A stretch of DNA of 64,000 nucleotides from Toxonevra muliebris (lineage: Eukaryota; Arthropoda; Insecta; Diptera; Pallopteridae), in NCBI GenBank assembly GCA_963691655.1, contig OY829327.1, positions 61,516,079-61,580,078 on the forward strand. Direction: 5' to 3'. Below the pieces are notes generated by a model that saw only the letters and a list, made by a program, of their open reading frames with translations, searched no databases and was not told the origin of the DNA. This document shows positions 41,062-51,304 of the stretch, piece after piece. The position numbers were made by a program, and so were the translations under genes. Within the stretch, counting starts at the first letter, position 1. Each line of letters opens with the position of its first letter.

Positions 41062-42220
41062 GATTTATTAATAAATTTGGTAGATTTAAAGAATAGCTAA
41101 AGGGAACACAAGATATAGTACAATGGACGTAAAACTTGTCTGAGTGCTGTATTCTTGAAAACTTCTTTCGTCTGTTCCAAAAAAAAAACGCTTTCTCGGA
41201 AGTATCGCAGAGGCATGGTATTCCACTGATTGATTAGGAGTGAAGTTTACCCATCGAGGAATTCTGATTTTACGTAAGTCAATGTAATTTGCTATAAAAG
41301 TTTTCCATTGATGAAGAGAACTAGTAGACAAATTTTAGTGCCACTATATTTTTTCTAACCAGATTTGCTGCATTAGAATCTTCGCCACTACATCTACGGG
41401 CCCTAATCACCCAGCCGGGTCAAAGAGTTTTGCTATCGCTGACAAGACCTCTCTCTTTGTGTAAGAAATCTTATCTTCCAGGGGCTGTACAGCGAAATAG
41501 AAAAAATCAGAAATAGCATTCCACCGGATGCCTAATGCCTTCACTGTACTCGCGTCTTCAATTTCTAGAAATTGACTATTCAACAAATGTTCCTTTGGAA
41601 TGTCGGCCAGAATATTGTTGCAGTTCGTAGTCCATTTTCGCAACGTAGTCCATTTGTGGTGATTCTAACAGCGATACTAGTTCACGTCGAGTCTCCATTG
41701 CCGTTTGTAGATCATGCGCTCCCGCTAAGACATCATCAACGTACATAACATTTTTCAAAACTTCAGACCCTAAAGGAAATTTCCCAGCCATATCATCAGT
41801 TAATTGTATTAGGGTTCTGATTGCCAAATGTGGTGCACAATTCACCCCAAAAGTGACTGTGTTCAATTCGTAATCCCCTAAGGCTTTATTTGGAGAATCT
41901 CGGAAAAGAATGCGCTGATATGGTGTGTGATGTGAGCCAACTAATATCTGCAGATACATTTTTTCGACGTCTGCATTAAAAACAAATTTGAAAAGTCTCC
42001 ACTTTACAATAAGAAGTGTGAGATCTGTTTGCAGAACTGGTCCAGCATGTAGGACATTATTGAGGCTTGTCCCGTTTGTGGTTGGGGAAGAAGCGTTAAA
42101 AACCACCCTAATATTAGTAGAGGTACTCTCGGCTTTGATTACCGCATGATGTGGTAGATAATACACGGTACCCTGATCTAATCGAGACGCTATTACTGGA
42201 TGCATATGGTGCAAGTCCAA
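41062..42220 (-). pseudogene. BEL/Pao reverse transcriptase and RNase H linker
   Basis: Read from 42220: YYLPHHAVIKAESTS, IRVVFNASSPTTNGTSLN, FKFVFNADVEKMYLQI (first catalytic Asp), LNTVTFGVNCAPHLAIRTL and VMYVDDVLAGAHDL (YVDD, the BEL form of the RT active site). After frameshifts at about 41640 and 41400: VKALGIRWNAISD, REVLSAIAKLFDPAG and RKIRIPRWVNFT, the RT-RNase H connection (IPRW). It ends where the LOA-like fragment begins. Confidence 0.85.
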
Positions 42221-42511
42221 ATACTACGTGATTACCTTATCGTATTATACATTGAAATCAGGCCTTCGACAAAGTGAAGTTTCACCTCTCAAGAATTTTT
42301 ATAAGCAATGTTCCGAGAATGACCTAATTCGACATTCTGCTGAAAGTTTTCTTTTAAAGGTAAAGTAACTATATAGCGACCACTATCATTTCGCTTGGTT
42401 GTTTTCTTGTAATTTTTATCACAGAATTTCTCTTCCGGCGTTGGGAATGTTTTTCGTGGAATTTCTTCAAGTTCCCAGAATGGAGAAAGCTGCTGATCAA
42501 ACGAAATCTCA

Positions 42512-43260
42512 TTAAAATAAGTAACACATGAAGTAACACAAGACAGTTTCTTGAGCTATTAGCGAACCTAATACATTCCGGTGAATGCTATCTAGAGCAA
42601 CCGGAGGATAAATACCACCACCGATAAGGACATAGATCTGTTCACTTTTGTGGAAATTTGTGTCAGCTAAAGGGATATCAGGGAGATCCTTCAACAAAGA
42701 TTCCGGAATTGAATGAGTTGGAAGTTTCCCTGTTAGTCGTGAAAGAACAAGTGCCTTGACTTCAATTCTCCAGCTTGAGTTCAGCGGGCATCTTAGAAGA
42801 ACGTTACATGATTCTCTAGTCACCGCTGAAACCACGTTGTTTACTCCCGATACTTGTGCGTTCACTTTCGAAAAGGGGAGCTGAATGCTAGTTGTAAGAG
42901 AAGACGTGGTTATGCTATTTGTTAGAGGAGATGCAGAGTCTTGGAAAGAATTCGAATCCCAATGTATTGGAGTGTGATGTCTCTTTTTGCACTTATTGCA
43001 ATTGAATGGACTCTTACTGTCTTTTAACTCATGTGTACTGGACAAACATGTAATTTTTTAACTGTTGCCATTCGAGAATTCATGTCCATATTTAAAAATT
43101 TTATTGAAAGTTCGCAACGCATGGGATTGGTTGTTACACTATTTACACTGAACGACAGTAGTGTTTGCATGATGTGAACTAGTACTCCTACTGGAACTAC
43201 TATTTTGCACTGAATTTGAAAATTTAGGCTTGGTGACGGAAACACCTTTGAGATTAGATA
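42512..43260 (-). pseudogene. BEL/Pao Gag zinc knuckles and protease
   Basis: From 43260: AVSNLKGVSVTKPKFSNS, then Cys/His residues around HALR and MATVKKLHVCPVHMS, with FNCNKCKKRHHTPIHWD, the BEL Gag zinc region (C..C.KRHH..LH). Downstream are NVLLRCPLNSSWRIEVKALV, LSRLTGKLPTHSIPESLLKD and YVLIGGGIYPPVAL, the aspartic-protease/linker region of BEL Pol. The canonical protease D-T/S-G triad is not clearly preserved. Frames change at about 43040. Confidence 0.7.
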
Positions 43261-43324
43261 CCGCCTCTAGAGTTTGAAAAGGATTTGTCAAAATGGGACC
43301 ACCTCGGAATTTCAGTTTTATTTT

Positions 43325-43516
43325 CTCACAAGTTCACCTCTTTGTGTAATTTTATTATAGAAGATATTGACATTAGTTTAAATAGGGAGATTTTTAAAAG
43401 ACTTGTAAATGAATTTTTTAGCTTCTAATGCTTTATTAAATGTTATCGTAGTTTTAAGACACAAATCTGTAAGGGTTCAGCCCGGTAGATTGATTGAAAT
43501 AAATAAATAAATAAAT
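43325..43516 (+). pseudogene. LINE 3' tail fragment
   Basis: The plus strand reads IEDIDISLNREIFKRLVNEF then stop, the usual end of a CR1/jockey-type ORF2, followed by ~95 bp and an AAAT-repeat tail at about 43490-43515. It interrupts the BEL Gag frame between HLHYGNRLY and NPFQTLEA, so it is a 5'-truncated insertion. Confidence 0.5.
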
Positions 43517-44300
43517 AAATAAAGTCTGTTCCCATAGTGCAAGTGTTGTATCTGGCAATCGAGTTGAGCACAGGTAGGTAAAAAGAGCATCCCAGCTACG
43601 AATGTCGATGCCAATGTTAGGGTCGATATACAATTATTCAAATCGCGTTGGAGTTTCTTTATACCGCTACCTGACTCAGAAGACACTACAGGAAGGTTAA
43701 ACAAAACCTTCAATTGACTATTAATGAGGATTCGTTTATTCTCATAACGAACCCGAAGATTAGCCCAAGCGAGAAAATATCCAACATGTGTGAGTTTTGA
43801 TTTTCTTTGCCCCGCCCTGTGTTTTCTGATTTAGATGGAACAATTTTTCAACAGGAGATAATCTGATATTCGAAATGAAAATCACGTAAAACATATCCCT
43901 AAACGTAGGGAAAGAAAGATAATCTGCATAAAACAGTTCAGTATCGCATAAAGGTAAACTAATATTATGACTCATCTGAACTTGTTCTGCAGGTCTATCG
44001 TTTGGAATCGCAGTGGAATTTTTATTGGAGGCAGTTGACATATTGTACGCGATTTCGCCCATTTGTGCCGCACAACACACATAAGCTTGATAGCAGTTTT
44101 GGTATTTGTCCTTGATGACATTCAAAATACTATCAGGTTCAGTAGCGTTCCTTATTGATAACACACGATTTTAATTCGTCGCGTTGCACTTCAAGAGAGA
44201 ACACTGTGTAATCAGTCATCTCTTGACTAAAGCCAGCTTCGAATTCTAATAGTAAATCTGCTAGTCGAAGATATGTAGCCAGTGCTGTCATATTGAATTA
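43517..44300 (-). pseudogene. BEL/Pao Gag
   Basis: Starts MTALATYLRLADLLLEFEAG near 44290, with VFSLEVQRDELKS, then after a shift ILNVIKDKYQNCYQAYV (44164-43760). A later piece, MKVLFNLPVVSSESGSGIKK and LNNCISTLTLAS (43713-43517), matches the DUF1759-type Gag of BEL elements (LP.....ES..IK.L). There are several stops and shifts. Confidence 0.65.
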
Positions 44301-44636
44301 ACTTCCCCAAAATATTTCGCAACCGAAATTAAAATAAAAATTCTCAACAGCAATAATTATTTAAAATAACGCTTACTAAAATGTTTGTTGGGTAATGTTA
44401 TTTAAAAACGTTCAAAAGAAAATTTGCAACAAAAAAAACCACAAGAACTTCGCCAAAGTTAAATTAATTCTTCAATAATTTTCACTAAAATTTACTTTGA
44501 TCAACACAAAAGCAAGTTTAAACATAAAATGTGAAAAAGTTTTCTATCAAACACAACCAACTCATCCATTCATACATTTCGTTCGCAGTATCGGTTGTCT
44601 ACGGTTGAAGTTCAGTCATTTGGTCGGTTAGCTAGA
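44301..44636. other. Possible 5' LTR/leader remnant of BEL/Pao
   Basis: AT-rich, non-coding, upstream of the BEL Gag start. No LTR boundaries could be verified because the partner LTR is missing. Confidence 0.3.
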
Positions 44637-45458
44637 AAGATTGAGAAAAATATTCTCGCAAAAAGACAAATAGCAGAAAAAGTACGTGAACAGAAAACTA
44701 GTTGAAACTTACAAGTAAACAGCTGATCGATTGTTTTGACAGCTAATTTTTAGCGGAAAAAATATTGTGCGGCTGTGATTTTTGAACCATCACAATTTGA
44801 AGTAAAGTGCTCTCCAAAGGCCTTCAAGCCAATGAGAAGTGGAATGTATAGAAAATAGCATTGAAATGTGCAATTGCAAAATGTGTTTATAATTTGTTGA
44901 AATAATTTGTTGTATGCACACCAATCAATTTTATTAAAAACCACACCAAATTTACTAAAATTAACAAAACACACTTCTTGTTGACGTTAAAATTTTTGAC
45001 AGTTCTTTTTTCGGCAGCTAAAATTTTTGCAAGCAAAATTTTACTAGTAGAAATTTGCAGCTACTTTTTTCTTTTTCACTTTTCTACCCTCTCGTTTTTC
45101 GCTCTCGTTGGAAGTTTTTAGAGTACGTGAACACAGTGTGGCCAACTCAGCGCTTTTCCCGCTAATTTTAGTGCTTTAGCGCTCAGCGCATTTTTTCAAT
45201 TTGAAATATATTCGAAAAATCGAAGAAATTTTCATTGACTAGAAGTATCAGATGTGTGCTTGTGTTTGCGAAAAAGTATAAATCTATTCAGTTTTCTCGC
45301 ACTTAAGGAAACAAATTTAATGCTTCTTTTTAAGAAAATACGCTTTTAATTCTTCATTTTAGTGGATTTTGAAAAACAAAAGTTGGCCACACTGCGTGAA
45401 CATTGTACTAATAGAAACTGTAACAATTTGTACCAATTTTTTGTACGTGAACAGACCT
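44637..45458. mobile_element. Second copy of the foldback-like GTACGTGAACAGACCT element
   Basis: Inverted copy of 4914-5426. The right end is GTACGTGAACAGACCT (45443-45458); internal GTACGTGAACAGAAAACTAGTTGAAAC and AACAGCTGATCGA match the first copy. The left end has decayed past recognition of the terminal repeat. It is interrupted at 45134-45394 by a nested element. It lies 195 bp upstream of the Stt3B ATG, so it occupies the gene's upstream region. Confidence 0.75.
45134..45394. mobile_element. Nested 261-bp MITE with 8-bp target duplication
   Basis: The terminal inverted repeats CAGTGTGGCCAAC (45134-45146) and GTTGGCCACACTG (45382-45394) are exact. CGTGAACA flanks both sides (45126-45133 and 45395-45402); the 8-bp duplication and CAGTG start fit the hAT or P superfamilies. 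No coding capacity. Confidence 0.9.
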
Positions 45459-45653
45459 ATTTATATAAATTGCCCAAATTGACATTTTTTGAATTTTTTT
45501 ATCTGGCAGCACAGTTCGTTTTTGATTGTGTAAGTTGGTATTAGTGTGACTGCCGGTATTTTGACGTGTCATTTCAGTTCTTTGCAATTGAAAAAAAAAA
45601 TACGTTTTATATATTTGATCTAGCTGAGCTAGTTTCGGCGGCGAAATTACAAC
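45459..45653 (+). promoter_or_regulatory. Stt3B 5' region
   Basis: 195 bp between the foldback-like element and the start codon. It must hold the 5' untranslated region unless transcription starts inside the transposon. TCATTTCAGTTC at about 45571 resembles an insect initiator, but no TATA box is clear. The start-codon context is TACAACATGA. Confidence 0.35.
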
Positions 45654-47045
45654 ATGAATCGTCCTTCGAAATTGTTCAGCCGTAAAACTGCTGGCTATAG
45701 TAGTCTAATAACATTTGCAATTCTTCTTATTGCATGGATCGCAGGCTTCTCCTCTCGTCTCTTCGCTGTAATACGGTTTGAGTCTATAATTCACGAGTTC
45801 GATCCGTGGTTTAACTATCGCGCCACGGCTTACATGGTGCAACATGGTTTTTATAAATTTCTTAATTGGTTTGATGAACGTGCATGGTATCCATTGGGAC
45901 GTATCGTTGGCGGCACTGTGTATCCTGGACTGATGATAACATCGGGAGGGATTCATTATATACTGCATGCTCTTAACATACCTGTCCATATTCGTGACAT
46001 TTGCGTATTTCTTGCTCCCGTGTTCAGTGGTCTCACATCGATTTCAACTTATTTACTTACAAAAGAATTGTGGTCACCAGGAGCTGGGCTCTTTGCTGCC
46101 AGTTTTATAGCTATTGTCCCTGGTTATATTAGTCGTTCAGTTGCTGGATCATATGACAACGAAGGAATTGCAATTTTTGCTTTGCAATTCACATATTTCT
46201 TATGGGTACGATCAGTTAAAACTGGATCAGTGTTTTGGTCCGCGGCTGCCGCCCTTTCTTACTTCTATATGGTGTCGGCATGGGGTGGATATGTTTTCAT
46301 TATAAATTTAATTCCACTGCATGTTTTCGCTTTGCTTATTATGGGACGTTATTCTCCCCGGATTTTAACCAGCTATTCTACATTTTACATTTTGGGACTC
46401 TTATTTTCGATGCAAATTCCATTTGTTGGCTTTCAGCCTATTCGAACTAGTGAGCACATGGCCGCGTTAGGAGTATTTGTGCTATTGCTAGTCGTAGCTG
46501 TATTACGTCATTTGCAATCAGTTTTATCCCGCAACGACTTTCGAAAACTTTTTATTGCCGGTGGTCTGTTGGCCGCTGGAGTTGTTTTTCTAGCTGTAGT
46601 CTTGCTGACAATGATGGGTGTGGTTGCACCTTGGAGTGGACGCTTTTATTCACTTTGGGATACGGGCTACGCAAAGATTCATATTCCAATTATTGCATCA
46701 GTATCAGAGCATCAACCAACAACATGGTTCTCTTTTTTTTTCGACCTGCATATTTTAGTATGCGCTTTTCCCGTCGGTGTATGGTACTGCATTAAACGTG
46801 TAAATGACGAGCGTGTATTTGTTGTACTTTATGCAATTAGTGCAGTTTATTTTGCTGGAGTTATGGTTCGACTGATGCTAACATTAACACCTGTCGTTTG
46901 CATGCTTGCTGGTATAGCTTTCTCGGGACTATTAGAAGTATTTCTAAGGGAAGAAAATTCCACCAAAAATAGTTCATCTGCATTGGCCATCAATGGTGAA
47001 GAAAGCGAAGAAAATTTAACGGAAAAAAAAAATTTATACGATAAG
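45654..47045 (+). CDS. Stt3B: Stt3B exon 1
   Basis: 464 codons, from MNRPSKLF to NLYDK, donor GTAATA at 47046. Holds nearly the whole membrane domain with the catalytic Asp and the SVSE loop. Reading on past the donor would give only VIYEIKF.. and a stop at 47090. Confidence 0.95.
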
Positions 47046-48351
47046 GTAATATATGAAATCAAATTCGTTATAAAAAGTACCTACATTTAAATTAAATTTT
47101 CTCTTAGGCCGGGAAACTAAAGCATCGCCCTAAGCATGATAGTCAACATGAAAGTGCCACTGGCATTGGTTCTAACTTGAAGAGTATTGTTATTTTGGCC
47201 ATTTTGATGATTCTCATGATGTTTGCGGTACACTGCACCTGGGTGACTAGTAACGCATATTCTAGCCCCTCAATCGTTCTTGCTTTTCATAATAGTCAGG
47301 ATGGGTGCGATAAATTATAATTAAATAATGCAATTTACATATGTGAACGTACTATATATATTTTTAGGTCTCGTAATATTTTGGATGATTTTCGTGAAGC
47401 TTACTATTGGCTTTCTCAAAATACAGCTGATGATGCTCGAATAATGTCGTGGTGGGACTACGGTTATCAAATAGCCGGAATGGCAAATAGAACTACTCTT
47501 GTTGACAATAATACATGGAATAATAGTCATATAGCCTTGGTGGGAAAAGCAATGTCATCCACCGAGGAAAAATCATATGAAATCATGACTTCTCTTGATG
47601 TGGATTATGTCTTAGTTATATTTGGGGGCGTTATTGGTTACTCTGGCGATGATATCAACAAGTTCTTGTGGATGGTACGAATCGCCGAAGGTGAACACCC
47701 CAAAGATATTAAGGAGAGCGACTACTTTACAGATCGGGGCGAGTTCCGCATTGATTCTGAAGGTTCTCCTGCACTTCTCAATTGCTTAATGTACAAACTT
47801 AGTTACTACCGCTTCGGTGAATTAAAATTAGATTACAGGTACATTAAAATGATTTCTTGTCACATTAAATGCCACACATTTTCCCACAAGTTTACTGGAG
47901 AGCTCCTTAGATAAAACGGCGAAGTAGCCTTCGAACGTAATTTTAGCCACAACAGTTGGTCAATTAATGTGTTAAGATATAAAATAGCTGTCTGATATTT
48001 GAATGTAAGAACTTATAAATTTCAGAGGCCCAGCTGGTTATGATAGAACCCGGAATGCAGTGATTGGGAATAAAGATTTTGATCTTACATATTTAGAAGA
48101 GGCATATACCACAGAACACTGGTTAGTACGAATTTACCGTGTTAAGAAACCTCATGAGTTTAACCGGCCGTCTCTTAAAATCAGTGAAAGAATGGTAACA
48201 CCAACAAATTATATATCTAGAAAGGTAATTATATTTTAATATTTTTTGTACTTATCATGAATCAACAATACTATTTCAGAATTCCAAACGTCGTAAGGGA
48301 TATATTAGGAATAGACCAACTGTAGTAAAAGGAAAGCGCGCTCGTAAATAA
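45654..48351 (+). CDS. Stt3B: Stt3B, oligosaccharyltransferase catalytic subunit
   Basis: Transfers the Glc3Man9GlcNAc2 glycan from dolichol to Asn-X-Ser/Thr sites in the ER lumen. Five coding exons, 45654-47045, 47108-47304, 47368-47838, 48026-48224 and 48280-48351, all with GT..AG introns, sum to 776 codons plus stop, close to the family length. Visible motifs: [12 protein letters not shown] (catalytic Asp ~50 in luminal loop 1), [23 protein letters not shown] (~348, the SVSE loop), [18 protein letters not shown] (WWDYG ~558-562) and [12 protein letters not shown] (itself glycosylated in the family). The first ~460 residues are multi-membrane-spanning. The [19 protein letters not shown] segment, the acidic linker before NLYDK and the basic C-terminus (KGKRARK) favour STT3B over STT3A. 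Intact; strongly supported. Confidence 0.97.
47108..47304 (+). CDS. Stt3B: Stt3B exon 2
   Basis: Acceptor TTCTCTTAG ends at 47107. Encodes [15 protein letters not shown], a last membrane segment ([17 protein letters not shown]) and [12 protein letters not shown]. Ends in phase 2 (GAT GG) with donor GTGCGA, a weaker splice site. Confidence 0.95.
47368..47838 (+). CDS. Stt3B: Stt3B exon 3
   Basis: Acceptor TATTTTTAG. Starts (G)[15 protein letters not shown] and carries WWDYG, the peptide-acceptor binding motif of the luminal domain, then [19 protein letters not shown]. Ends LKLDY-AG|GTACAT. Confidence 0.95.
48026..48351 (+). CDS. Stt3B: Stt3B exons 4 and 5
   Basis: Exon 4 (48026-48224) reads [35 protein letters not shown] to NYISRK. 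A 55-bp intron follows; exon 5 (48280-48351) reads [13 protein letters not shown] and ends KRARK with TAA at 48349. Confidence 0.95.
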
Positions 48352-48474
48352 AGAACATTTTTTGTGGACATCTTGTTTAATCGAAACCTACAATATAGTA
48401 GCAAAAAAAACTGCACTAGCTCTTAAGATGTTGCAACGTTATAATAAGAGCATTTTAAACGATTTTGTAAAATG

Positions 48475-48480
48475 AATAAA
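48475..48480 (+). terminator. Likely Stt3B polyadenylation signal
   Basis: AATAAA about 125 bp past the stop codon. Another AATAAA overlaps the stop codon (48347-48352) and is too close to be the obvious choice. Confidence 0.5.
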
Positions 48481-48826
48481 CCAAATTCGTAACATTTAGT
48501 TTGTGATTTTATTAGATCAAATGCCATCATTACGCTAGCAAATTTGTTTTTATTGTTGTTTTATATACACAATGATTTTTCACTGTCAACCAATAAAAGT
48601 GCATAAGATATGATTCGAAGACCAAACACAAAAAGGCCAATTATGAGTTATTTACTTGAGCAGCGTGGCCGTTGTGACCTAAGAGGGTTAATTTGGCCCA
48701 TTTTGTTTTGCTACCTAGCCCCGTGACCTTTTTTTATTGTCCTAATTTGACCCTTTTAAACCATTACATCCATAATTACAAAGAAATAAGGATATCTTTT
48801 TTTGTTAGTAACTCATATCGTCCCAA
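48481..48826. other. No recognised feature
   Basis: Spacer downstream of Stt3B; AT-rich, with no gene or clear repeat. Confidence 0.4.
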
Positions 48827-49174
48827 CGTTCGATTAATCGAACTGCTAATTTTACTTTTAAAATTTTTTTTTACTGTAACAGTAACATCTGGAATGTAAC
48901 TGTTTGTGCAATATAATTATTTGGAATATTGTCTGAAAAAATATATATGTTTCGCGATTGCCCCCATTCCCCCCTTTTATCTACAAAGATTAAAAAAAAC
49001 CCCCCTTTTTAGCCATATTTTAAAAAATATATACATACATCAATTTTTAAAAATTGAATGATGCAATTATGTTGCTATAATGCCAAACTATCAACGGTAA
49101 TAACTTTTTTTTTTTAATTATGCACACGAAGTCTGTTGAATAAGAGTAAACCTATCTGTTCGATTTATCGAACG
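48827..49174. mobile_element. MITE with CGTTCGATTAATCGAACTG ends
   Basis: CGTTCGATTAATCGAACTG (48827-48845) is inverted at 49156-49174 with one mismatch in 19. Each end is itself a palindrome (GTTCGAT..ATCGAAC). About 348 bp, nothing encoded; the interior contains C-rich and A-rich runs. Confidence 0.65.
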
Positions 49175-49545
49175 CTGGTCCCTATTTGGCATGTTTTTTG
49201 CAAATACATATAAAATTTTACAGTAATTTTTTTACAATGCTAATTTAACACGGTGATATCGACATTGCAACAAGACAATAACAAAGCACAGCTTTGCTTC
49301 AAAGACCCCGAAATGTCAGACATAAGAACAAATGCATTGAGAACAAAAAAATAAAAACGAGGATTACAGTTCTGAGTCCCTTCATATAAAAAATTAGAGA
49401 AGAAGGAAAGTTGACGTTGCTATCACTTGTTATAATTTCGACATACTGGACTTTATTGACAGATGTCTATTCTGCAAAACGTCATATTATTTATCCTCGA
49501 CACAAACCATATATAATAGTTATTTTAAAAGGAGGGGATCACGAC
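49175..49545. other. No recognised feature
   Basis: AT-rich spacer. It may contain more decayed sequence of the piggyBac remnant that follows, but I see no motif. Confidence 0.35.
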
Positions 49546-49931
49546 TTTAAATTCAACCACAGATTCTGAAAAATTACAATCAAGGAATAGGCGTAGTTGA
49601 TCTTCATGACAATGCTGCCCAAAATTACGGCATTTCCAGAAGATCTAAAAAATGGTATTGGCCATTATGGCCAGGTGTTTTAAACTTATCGATTGTCAAT
49701 GCTTGGGAACATGAATGCTTTATTCGTCGTATCAATAAGCAAAATATTCGGCCTCAAAAAGACTTCCTCGACGATATTGCATATTCCCTCATTATGTCGC
49801 CAGAAGAAGACGAATCAACTACAGACGACGATGCAGTGACCACACATTCGTTTGTTTCGCCTGTTCTCAGTAGCGTATCCAAGGGGGAAGCTAGAGGGAC
49901 TGAAGCCCCCCAGAACCCGACAATCTTATAG
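49546..49931 (+). pseudogene. piggyBac-like transposase C-terminal fragment
   Basis: An open frame without a nearby ATG reads ILKNYNQGIGVVDLHDNAAQ, then NYGISRRSKKWYWPLWPGVL and LSIVNAWEHECFIRRIN. This is the piggyBac DDE core around the third Asp (usual form YN..MGGVD..D......I..R.KKWYWPLF....D...VNAW). An acidic tail (SPEEDESTTDDDAV) and a stop at 49931 follow. The usual Met-Gly-Gly is Ile-Gly-Val here but the Asp is kept. Upstream domains are missing. About 125 codons remain without any stop, so it is either young, or selected, or lucky. Confidence 0.75.
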
Positions 49932-49965
49932 TAAACAGTAACTTTTGAGAAATCAAAAATATTTA

Positions 49966-50620
49966 GGGCCTTATTATGAACTGCGTTCGATCTTCGACTG
50001 TAATCGAATGTCCTGATCGAAACGAATTTGAGTTTGGTATTATGAAGTGCTTTCGACAGAGAATAGCGTTATTGTGAATTTCGCTCATTTTGGCTTGTTC
50101 ACGATAGTATATTTCTATCAGCTGATCGTCATTTTGAAAAATAAATACGATTTGTTTAAAAGTTAAGTAGAAAAAATAAGGACAAAACAGAAATAATGGT
50201 CCAACGGTTCATCGGAAGAGGATGACAGCTTAACGGAACTGGCCAGAAGTAGAAAACGATTAAATGCTGCCTTTCGAAAAAGCTTTGGCATTTACGAAGT
50301 TCGTGTACAGATTTCAACAGAAGTTACGACTGACCAAGGAGGCGTTTGTGGACTTGATGACTACTATAGATGAACTGCTCAAGCAATGCACATGAGCAAG
50401 ATCAATTCCAAACATATTAAAATTGCTCAGCCCACGGTGTCTGTGATGGTATCAGAGGCTTTAGATGTCTTGGAAAATTGTATTTGCCAAAGATGAATAA
50501 AATTCAATTATACAAGCAAAAGTATTTCGACGGGGTTGCACTGCTTATAATACGAATTTTACATTCGATCTTCGATAACCAGCGAAGATGGAACGTCGAA
50601 AGCAGCTTATAATAAGGGCC
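49966..50620. mobile_element. Deleted PIF/Harbinger element with TTA duplication
   Basis: The ends GGGCCTTATTATGAACTGCG (49966) and, inverted, the imperfect ..GCAGCTTATAATAAGGGCC (ending 50620) match well, and TTA flanks both sides (49963-49965 and 50621-50623). Inside, at about 50285-50395, the plus strand reads FVYRFQQKLRLTKEAFVDLM, the N-terminal helical region of Harbinger transposases; the catalytic core is deleted. Non-autonomous derivative. Confidence 0.75.
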
Positions 50621-50623
50621 TTA

Positions 50624-50904
50624 GATTTTTAAAAAAAAAGCCATCTGCAGTGAAAAGTGTATACTTTCAACAAACGAAAAACTTCAGAATTTAAAATATT
50701 ATTTTATTTTAACTATAAAAATTTAATATAAATAATACAATGAGGTCACATATTTGAATCAACTCTGATTAACCGCCATGCTGGGCGGATGCCAATAGGA
50801 TGCACCTTACAGTGCAACTGATTATTCAATACATTCAGACTGCATTGAATCTACCATTTCAATACCAGCTTATAAATGTCTTACTTTTAGAAAGCATGAT
50901 AATG
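50624..50904. other. No recognised feature
   Basis: Spacer between the Harbinger derivative and a degenerate repeat array; nothing supported. Confidence 0.35.
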
Positions 50905-51115
50905 GTCTAGTTTTTGGATTGAATTTTGTACTGAATTATAGTCTGATATTGGTTTAAATTTTCCGTTTTTGCCCGTTATTGATCTGAATTCTGGTTTGAT
51001 TGTAAATCAGAATTTTGTTTTATTTTAGTTTGCATTTTAATCTGAATTTGGTTTGAGTTTTAATCCATGTTTGGTCTAAATTTTGGTTTGCTTTCCAGCG
51101 TTTGATCTGATTTCT
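50905..51115. repeat. Degenerate minisatellite-like array
   Basis: Many variants of GGTTTGAATTTTGATCTGAATT follow one another (TGGATTGAATTTTGT, GGTTTAAATTTTCC, TCTGAATTTGGTTTGAG, GGTCTAAATTTTGGTTTGC). The unit is roughly 22-26 bases and heavily diverged. No coding signal. Confidence 0.55.
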
Positions 51116-51304
51116 GGGTCGCTATCGCAATTTGCGATGTTATCGCTCGCACTAACGATGTACTGATTCTGAAACTTTGTGTTAGCGACAATTATCGCTA
51201 AAAATTCTTAGCTACAATTATCGCTAAGAAAAGTGAAAAAGTGGCAACGTTGGCAAATGACATTTCTATTATTGTTTTTTTTTTTATTATTATTATTTAT
51301 TATA

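Larger units (their letters stand above)
37962..44300 (-). mobile_element. BEL/Pao LTR retrotransposon, degraded, with insertions
   Basis: Gag, protease, RT, RNase H and integrase segments occur in the right order from 44300 down to 37962, many in different frames. It is interrupted by a LOA-like LINE fragment (about 38935-41040, opposite strand) and a short LINE tail (about 43325-43516). No LTR pair was identified; the 3' side is cut by the hAT fragment, and the 5' side (44300-44640) may contain a diverged LTR. Confidence 0.75.

Noticed and set aside
43477..43520. AAAT repeat considered as a microsatellite locus
   Set aside because: It directly follows a LINE C-terminus and is better explained as that insertion's 3' tail.
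45362..45544. Small plus-strand frame upstream of Stt3B, considered as an upstream ORF or gene
   Set aside because: It spans the end of two nested transposons and has no recognisable content.
47041..47090. Read-through C-terminus of Stt3B exon 1 (ending at 47090)
   Set aside because: A good donor at 47046 and an in-frame second exon with conserved sequence show that it is intron.
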